This document shows, piece after piece, positions 61,586-64,000 of a DNA stretch of 64,000 nucleotides. The stretch is from Nocardia yamanashiensis NBRC 100130 (GTDB lineage Bacteria; Actinomycetota; Actinomycetes; Mycobacteriales; Mycobacteriaceae): NCBI RefSeq assembly GCF_001613325.1, contig NZ_BDCD01000025.1:62001-126000 (forward strand), read 5' to 3'. The first letter of the stretch is position 1; each line of letters begins with the position of its first letter. Made by a program: the position numbers and the translations under genes. The notes beneath the pieces are model-generated. The model ran no database searches. It worked only from the letters and a program-made list of their open reading frames with translations, and was not told where the DNA came from.

Positions 61586-62059
61586 CTAGATGATGCCGCG
61601 CTTGAGGCGACGGCGTTCGCGCTCGGACAGCCCGCCCCAGATGCCGAAGCGTTCGTCGTTCTGCAGCGCGTATTCGAGGCATTCGTCGCGGACCTCGCAG
61701 CCGAGGCAGATCCGCTTGGCCTCCCGGGTGGAACCGCCCTTCTCGGGGAAGAACGCCTCCGGGTCGGTCTGAGCGCAGAGCGCCCGTTCCTGCCACTGTT
61801 CGGCTTCGGTGAGCCGGCTTCCTCTGGAGAAATTGTCGAACATTTCGTCAGCACCGGTGACGATCAAGCTCAAACGCGGCGGTTCGGGCTGGTACTGGGC
61901 TCGCGCCCACTGCCCACCCCCCGGTCGTGCAGTCGTCAACGGTTCACCCCCCTCGTACCCGATTCGTTCGTCGGCGCAGAAGTCAGATGCTGCGCCAGCT
62001 GTGGAATCGGTTTGCGATACACCGCCCGGAATGCCTGACGGGGCCAGCTCATCGGCCAT
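61586..62059 (-). CDS. whiB2: WhiB-family iron-sulfur regulator WhiB2
   Basis: A WhiB protein. 'ALCAQTDPEAFFPEKGG', 'AKRICLGCEVRDECLEYAL' carry the four Cys that bind a 4Fe-4S cluster, and 'GIWGGLSERERRRLKRG' is the G-[V/I]-W-G-G turn and basic DNA-binding tail. WhiB2 (WhmD) is needed for septation and division in mycobacteria. From ATG 62059, which has a good 'GAGGAGG' site, the protein has 157 residues with a 72-residue extension; from ATG 61843 it would have 85, like the M. tuberculosis protein. The ribosome site favours the long form. Confidence 0.88.
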   Translation of the reverse strand: MADELAPSGIPGGVSQTDSTAGAASDFCADERIGYEGGEPLTTARPGGGQWARAQYQPEPPRLSLIVTGADEMFDNFSRGSRLTEAEQWQERALCAQTDPEAFFPEKGGSTREAKRICLGCEVRDECLEYALQNDERFGIWGGLSERERRRLKRGII

Positions 62060-62400
62060 CGCTCCGCCTCCTCACTGTGTGTTAGCGCAGAATGATTAAT
62101 CCGTCGGAGCCGATCCCACCGACGGCCCAACACCGCGACGTAGTCCCGCGGCCATCCCCGAGCTCGTCACCCCGGTGCGAACAGCTGTTCGAAAACCCGT
62201 CCGCGCCTTGCACTCTCACGCGGACCCGGAATGACATGCCTGTGATTAGACACGCCGGGAGCGTCGATGGTCAAGCTGCCGAAGCGATTCCGTTACCATC
62301 CTCGACCCCCTTTCCCACTGTTCCCGCAGTTCAAACAGCAAATTCACAGCAAATGGGTAGCGGGGCATCTTCCGGCGTAGAACGCATAGGCTGTGCGGAT
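62060..62400. other. Divergent regulatory region between whiB2 and fbiA
   Basis: About 340 bases without a believable gene; an in-frame extension of fbiA to 62092 is low in coding character. Just before whiB2 is a sequence rich in A and T ('GCAGAATGATTAATCC', 62081-62096) that is unusual here and likely part of the whiB2 promoter. No clear operator is seen. Confidence 0.5.
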
Positions 62401-63399
62401 GTGACTCGAGAACAAGCGGACACCGCACCCGGCACCGGCCTCCGGATCGCGGTACTGGTCGGCGGAGTCGGCGGCGCGCGGTTCCTGATGGGCGTGCGCG
62501 AACTGCTCCCCGGCGCGGACATCACGGCCATCGTCAATGTCGGCGACGACGTCTGGATGCACGGCCTGCGCATCTGCCCTGACCTGGACACCTGCATGTA
62601 CACCCTGGGTGGCGGCATCGATCAGGAGCGCGGCTGGGGGCATGCCGACGAGACCTGGCACGCCAAGGAGGAGCTGGCGAAATACAACGCGCAGCCCGAT
62701 TGGTTCGGACTGGGCGACCGCGATATCGCGACCCATCTCATTCGCTCCGAAATGCTGCGTCAGGGTTACCCGCTCTCGCAGGTCACCGAGGCCCTCTGCA
62801 ATCGGTGGCAACCCGGTGTGAAACTGCTTCCGGCAACCAACGACCGCTGTGAAACGCATGTAGTTATCGGGGACCCGGAGAACCCTGGCGAACGTCGCGC
62901 GATCCATTTCCAAGAGTGGTGGGTGCGCTATCGAGCGAACGTCGAGACCCATGGATTCGTGACTATTGGGGCAGAACAAGCAAAACCCGGCCCAGGTGTG
63001 ACGGAAATCATAGAGGCCGCTGACGTGGTGTTGCTGGCCCCTTCCAACCCCGTCGTGAGCGTCGGCGCGATCCTCGCCGTACCGGGCATTCGGGGCGCGC
63101 TGCGCACCACCGCGGCCAAGATCGTCGGCCTCTCCCCGGTGATCGGCGGCAAGCCGCTGCGCGGCATGGCCGACGAATGCCTCTCGGTGATCGGCGTGGA
63201 GACCACCGCCGAAGCCGTCGGCAACCACTACGGATCCCGTTCCGCCACAGGCATATTGGACGGCTGGCTGATCCACAGCACGGACACCGCGGACGTCCCC
63301 GGCGTCGAGGTCCGCAGCGTCCCCCTCATCATGAGCGACCCGGCCGCGACCGCCGATATGGTCCGCGAGGCCCTCGACATCGCGGGAGTGAAGCCGTGA
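62401..63399 (+). CDS. fbiA: 2-phospho-L-lactate (phosphoenolpyruvyl) transferase FbiA
   Basis: A 332-residue CofD-family enzyme. 'VLVGGVGGARFLMGVRELL' starts the Rossmann fold, 'NVGDDVWMHGLRICPDLDT' is the family signature, and 'DWFGLGDRDIATHLIR' and 'LLAPSNPVVSVGAILAVPG' are further hallmarks. In mycobacteria it moves the phosphoenolpyruvyl moiety from its GDP-linked donor to the deazaflavin Fo to give dehydro-F420-0. GTG at 62401 is chosen; upstream codons lack bias. Its stop overlaps the GTG of fbiB by four bases (GTGA), so the two are coupled. Homologue of Rv3261. Confidence 0.93.
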   Translation: MTREQADTAPGTGLRIAVLVGGVGGARFLMGVRELLPGADITAIVNVGDDVWMHGLRICPDLDTCMYTLGGGIDQERGWGHADETWHAKEELAKYNAQPDWFGLGDRDIATHLIRSEMLRQGYPLSQVTEALCNRWQPGVKLLPATNDRCETHVVIGDPENPGERRAIHFQEWWVRYRANVETHGFVTIGAEQAKPGPGVTEIIEAADVVLLAPSNPVVSVGAILAVPGIRGALRTTAAKIVGLSPVIGGKPLRGMADECLSVIGVETTAEAVGNHYGSRSATGILDGWLIHSTDTADVPGVEVRSVPLIMSDPAATADMVREALDIAGVKP

Positions 63400-64000
63400 G
63401 CGCACTGGACGACACCACCGTGCCCGCCGCGGGCGCGCCGGGCGTCACCGCCACGACCCCGGGCGCGGCTTCCGCGCCGCTCGGCGATCACGCCGCGGGC
63501 GGCGAGCTGACCATCCTGCCCGTGCGCGGTCTGCCCGAATTCCGGCCCGGCGACGACCTCGCGGAAGCCCTTGCGGCGCAAGCGCCCTGGCTGCGCGACG
63601 GCGATGTGCTGGTGGTGACCAGCAAGATCGTGTCGAAGGTCGAGGGCCGCATCGTCGAGGCCCCCGCCGACCCGGAGGCGCGCGACGCCTTCCGCCGCGA
63701 ACTGGTCACCCAGGAGGCGGTGCGCGTGCTCGCGCGCAAGAACCGCACCCTCATCACCGAGAACAAGCTCGGCATCGTGCAGGCCGCCTCCGGCATCGAC
63801 GGCTCCAATGTGGAGCAGGGCGAATTGGTGCTGCTCCCGGTCGATCCCGACGCCAGCGCCAAAGCCCTGCGCACCGCCCTCGCCGCACGCCTCGGCGTCC
63901 AGGTCGCCGTGGTCATCACCGACACCATGGGCCGGGCCTGGCGCACCGGCCAGACCGACGCCGCCATCGGCTCCTCCGGGTTGCGGGTGCTGCACGACTA
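63396..64000 (+). CDS. fbiB: F420:gamma-glutamyl ligase FbiB, 5' part
   Basis: Partial: the gene runs off the right edge after about 201 residues. It begins at GTG 63396, inside the fbiA stop. The first 40 residues are Ala/Gly/Thr-rich and possibly flexible. Then comes the CofE-type ligase domain with 'DGDVLVVTSKIVSKVEGR', 'ENKLGIVQAASGIDGSNV' and 'VITDTMGRAWRTGQTDAAIG', which match the metal- and GTP-binding parts of CofE. It adds L-glutamates to F420-0; the C-terminal FMN domain that reduces dehydro-F420-0 should lie beyond the window. Homologue of Rv3262. Confidence 0.9.
   Translation, partial: MSALDDTTVPAAGAPGVTATTPGAASAPLGDHAAGGELTILPVRGLPEFRPGDDLAEALAAQAPWLRDGDVLVVTSKIVSKVEGRIVEAPADPEARDAFRRELVTQEAVRVLARKNRTLITENKLGIVQAASGIDGSNVEQGELVLLPVDPDASAKALRTALAARLGVQVAVVITDTMGRAWRTGQTDAAIGSSGLRVLHD

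Noticed and set aside
62092..62400. In-frame upstream extension of fbiA (103 codons)
   Set aside because: The extension is Ser/Pro/Thr/Gln-rich without coding bias, and CofD-family enzymes start near the GTG at 62401.

Overview
The window is high-GC actinobacterial DNA, most consistent with Nocardia or a close relative in the mycolic-acid Mycobacteriales. Support comes from the coding bias, the many GTG and TTG starts, and a gene set typical of this order: WhiB2, the F420 genes fbiA/fbiB, the rhamnose-galactan linker genes rmlD/wbbL, an LCP ligase, paired FadE-type acyl-CoA dehydrogenases, PknH-like kinases and a PtpB-like phosphatase. No rRNA, tRNA, CRISPR, prophage or insertion sequence was seen. 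Genus and all family names are read by eye; no search was run.

Left part (1-25 kb): mostly single-gene or two-gene units of metabolism and housekeeping. These are an AraC regulator with a VOC protein, a glutathionyl-hydroquinone reductase-like protein, an enoyl-CoA hydratase, a C-terminally short AMP-ligase-like protein, a PtpB-like phosphatase, a PLP-fold aldolase/deaminase, a very large RecB-like nuclease/SF1 helicase whose active sites look eroded, an alpha/beta hydrolase, a gamma carbonic anhydrase, a phosphoribosyltransferase, a nitrilase, DeaD, a secreted protein, two adjacent acyl-CoA dehydrogenases, a propeller-like protein, and an HMG-CoA lyase/CoA-transferase pair next to a TauD-type dioxygenase and endonuclease IV.

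Centre (26-43 kb): a signalling and AAA+ region. Two tandem membrane Ser/Thr kinases with related outside domains are followed by a MacB-like ABC ATPase and a FtsX-type permease. A third kinase converges on them. Upstream of that kinase, on the same strand, lies a tightly coupled four-gene operon: a SWIM-associated/DUF5691 fusion, a MoxR ATPase, a DUF5682 protein and a VWA protein. Every junction in the operon overlaps. This is the best candidate for an unusual system, because the fusion has lost the SWIM zinc finger and a kinase sits at the 3' end.

Right part (43-64 kb): a SelW-like protein and an FmdB-like zinc ribbon, a carboxylesterase and a P450, then the cell-envelope/F420 locus known from M. 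tuberculosis Rv3255c-Rv3268 but rearranged. A TIGR03089 protein and LCP diverge from rmlD-wbbL-manB. A non-homologous segment follows (DUF4287, TetR, FAD oxidoreductase, two tandem CDF transporters). Then come manA, a TobH-like protein, the phosphomannomutase, a DUF3499 protein, a HExxH-less metallopeptidase homologue, whiB2, fbiA and the 5' part of fbiB, which runs off the window. Together these genes make GDP-mannose and dTDP-rhamnose, use them for the arabinogalactan linker, and supply F420.
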